From the NCBI GenBank assembly GCA_946480715.1, contig CAMLKK010000001.1:149108-213107 (forward strand): a stretch of DNA of 64,000 nucleotides, in the 5' to 3' direction. Below, one piece after another: positions 62,561 through 64,000 of the stretch; position 1 is the stretch's first letter, and every line of letters begins with the position of its first letter. Below the pieces are notes generated by a model that was not told where the DNA came from, made no database searches, and saw only the letters and a program-made list of their open reading frames with translations. The translations under genes were made by a program, and so were the position numbers. The stretch comes from an uncultured Bacteriovorax sp. Its GTDB lineage: Bacteria; Bdellovibrionota; Bacteriovoracia; Bacteriovoracales; Bacteriovoracaceae.

Positions 62561-63693
62561 ACAATCGCCTTTTGATAAAGACGATAACGCTTATAAGCTT
62601 CTCCACTCATGCGAATGAGTGGTTTATTCATTTCAAGATTGTTTTCAAGAATCCAGCTCATCTCGATATTTTTGATACGAGGATTTTGTTGAATGGCGAT
62701 GTGGTTATGTTTATACAGAAGAGTTTCAAGACCCATTTTGCGATATTCTTTTTTGATCCCCATCGTGATGACTCGCGCACGGTTGATGCGTTTTTTTGCC
62801 GTAAGCAGTTTGTAAATCGCCGTGAGACCAAGCTCTCCCGAGGGAATTTGGCGGAACACTTGATTGAGATCAGGAAGTGTTAAAATGAATCCTGCTTCCA
62901 CACCGTCAACAAGCGCGAAGTGAACAAGATTTGGATCAACGATTGATTTTAGATCTTTCGCCGTATGATAGAACTCATCTTTCGTCATGGGAACAAAGCC
63001 CCAATTAGCTTCCCAGGCACTATTGTAAATAGCGAACATGATATCAAGTTCTTTCGTCCAGTTTTTAAGATTGAGCGTACGATAAGAAACTTTAGATTTT
63101 TTTTCCGTACGATCTGCGATGTCCATAATGATCTTCGGCATAGAAAAATCAGCAGGTACATTGTAGGCCAGCAGATCCATTGCTTTTGAAAATCCATTGA
63201 CGGCCATGTGATTTTCATAGAACGCAGGATTGTACGTCATCATCACTTGAGGAGCATCGTCGAAACGATCGACAAGTAAACCACACTCATAGTTTGTACC
63301 CGGATTCATCGGGCCTTCCATCGTATCGAGACCTTCAGCGCGAAGTGAGTCTTCGGCCGTTGTTAAAAGTAACTTTGCGACTTCTTTATCATCGATGGAT
63401 TCATAGAATCCAAAAAAACCTTTTTTGACGTTGTGGTATTTATTGTAAGCGTGGTTGTTGATGGCCATGATTCGGCCGATATCATTTCCATCTCGGGAAA
63501 CGATCCATGCTTTTGTCGTTGCTGTTTGATAGAACGGATGCTTTTTCTTATTAAGCAGATCACGCACGGCTATTTTCAGCGGTGGGATCCAATGAGTATC
63601 ACCAGCGTAAATCTTCCAGGGAAGATTTACGAAGGCGTTGATGTCTTTTTTGTTATTGAAATCGATTTCGCGAATGCGGATTTGTGCAGTCAT
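62557..63693 (-). CDS. GNAT-like N-acyltransferase (candidate bacterial ceramide synthase)
   Basis: The 378 residues open with DFNNKKDINAFVNLPWKIYA and contain GDTHWIPPLKIAVRDLL, KKGFFGFYESIDDKEVAKLL, MEGPMNPGTNYECGLLVDRF and YNPAFYENHMAVNGFSKAMD. This is a widespread two-domain GNAT family of unassigned function in many genomes. An acyl-CoA-dependent N-acyltransferase activity is known for bacterial ceramide synthases of GNAT type, but I cannot confirm this belongs to that subgroup. It is sandwiched between the oxoamine synthase and the epimerase, on one strand. Confidence 0.72.
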   Translation of the reverse strand: MTAQIRIREIDFNNKKDINAFVNLPWKIYAGDTHWIPPLKIAVRDLLNKKKHPFYQTATTKAWIVSRDGNDIGRIMAINNHAYNKYHNVKKGFFGFYESIDDKEVAKLLLTTAEDSLRAEGLDTMEGPMNPGTNYECGLLVDRFDDAPQVMMTYNPAFYENHMAVNGFSKAMDLLAYNVPADFSMPKIIMDIADRTEKKSKVSYRTLNLKNWTKELDIMFAIYNSAWEANWGFVPMTKDEFYHTAKDLKSIVDPNLVHFALVDGVEAGFILTLPDLNQVFRQIPSGELGLTAIYKLLTAKKRINRARVITMGIKKEYRKMGLETLLYKHNHIAIQQNPRIKNIEMSWILENNLEMNKPLIRMSGEAYKRYRLYQKAIV

Positions 63694-63698
63694 ATTTT

Positions 63699-64000
63699 TT
63701 AGTGAAGTGAGCTAGGGATCTCGAACACTTTTTTTGCTTCAGCAAAAACTTCGAGAACGCGAGCAAGGTCTTCTTTATTGTGTGAGGCCATGTAACTTGT
63801 TCTGATCAAAGCTTCACCTTTAGGTACTGCTGGTGGAAGAACAGGTGTACAGAACACTCCGTGCATCTCAAGGAACTTTGTCATCTTGAGTGCCTTAATA
63901 TCATCGCCAATGAAGATTGGGATGATTGGTGTATTAGATCCATATGTATAGAAACCAAGTTCTTTAAATCCTTCTTTCATCATCGCTACGTTTGACCAAA
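63699..64000 (-). CDS. Alpha-oxoamine synthase family (serine palmitoyltransferase/KBL-like), partial C-terminus
   Basis: The frame stays open to the right edge (WSNVAMMKEGFKELGF), so about 100 C-terminal residues are seen. SNTPIIPIFIGDDIKALKM, GVFCTPVLPPAVPKGEALIR and TSYMASHNKEDLARVLEVFA match the C-terminal domain of KBL, AONS and serine palmitoyltransferase. The PLP lysine lies outside the window. The first ATG at 63983 is internal and not the start. It sits 5 bases upstream of the GNAT gene. Given its neighbours, serine palmitoyltransferase is the favoured reading. Confidence 0.82.
   Translation of the reverse strand, partial: WSNVAMMKEGFKELGFYTYGSNTPIIPIFIGDDIKALKMTKFLEMHGVFCTPVLPPAVPKGEALIRTSYMASHNKEDLARVLEVFAEAKKVFEIPSSLH

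Noticed and set aside
1..64000. Mobile elements, integrase, CRISPR arrays or prophage
   Set aside because: No transposase or integrase motifs, no regularly spaced repeats, and the two tRNA genes have no duplicated 3' ends nearby.

Overview
The window looks like a chromosomal segment from a Bdellovibrionota-type predatory bacterium, most likely a Bacteriovorax/Peredibacter relative. This is inferred from gene content: many small exported lipoproteins, a deltaproteobacterial-style CheA-CheW-CheR-CheB operon, and an apparent sphingolipid locus. Base composition is moderately AT-rich. Genes are densely packed, often with 4-50 base overlaps. I see no insertion sequence, prophage, CRISPR array or rRNA. 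Two tRNA genes (Val-GAC and Phe-GAA) are present, both with an encoded CCA end.

Layout. 1-5262: a partial DsbD-family reductase, an orphan membrane histidine kinase overlapping a BtuF-like binding protein, a coiled-coil lipoprotein and a FecR-domain protein. 5318-8395: guaB-guaA ending in a strong terminator. 8493-10536: small exported or anchored proteins and a HAD-like protein ending in a possible sliding-clamp-binding peptide. 10705-17934: dnaE, two envelope proteins, pyrD. 17931-23114: queC, a phosphohexomutase, a ferredoxin, a Na+/H+ antiporter-family protein and ilvE. 23365-29527: a chemotaxis operon (cheA, cheW, cheR fusion, cheB fusion, receiver) with a FliA-like promoter. 29541-34198: tRNA-Val, a two-gene ABC exporter and a DsbA-like lipoprotein. 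34318-38964: a 641-residue coiled-coil protein, a pyruvate kinase fused to a two-cluster ferredoxin, and queG. 38961-45757: a minus-strand envelope operon (Kef-type antiporter, exported protein, LolA-like protein, outer-membrane protein, ABC ATPase and permease). 45870-52457: a nitrilase-family amidase, a JmjC/cupin oxygenase, and a cyanophycin operon (cphA-iadA-cphB). 52454-59119: an exported clan-CD (caspase-like) peptidase, small exported proteins, tRNA-Phe, a hydrolase, apt, yceI and a divergent LysR regulator. 59380-64000: a lipid locus with an exported SRPBCC-like protein, a fatty-acid-hydroxylase-family protein, a PAP2 phosphatase, an NAD-dependent epimerase, a GNAT-like acyltransferase and the C-terminus of an alpha-oxoamine synthase.

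The most notable items are: (1) pyruvate kinase carrying a C-terminal ferredoxin whose second cluster motif is CxxDxxC, cotranslated with queG; (2) chemotaxis enzymes carrying what look like decayed partner domains (CheR-REC with a degenerate CheB-like tail, and CheB with a degenerate CheD-like head); (3) a putative ceramide/sphingolipid pathway at the right edge; (4) a complete cyanophycin synthesis and breakdown operon with a sigma-54-like promoter; (5) an exported caspase-fold peptidase candidate. All assignments come from reading the sequence, without database searches.
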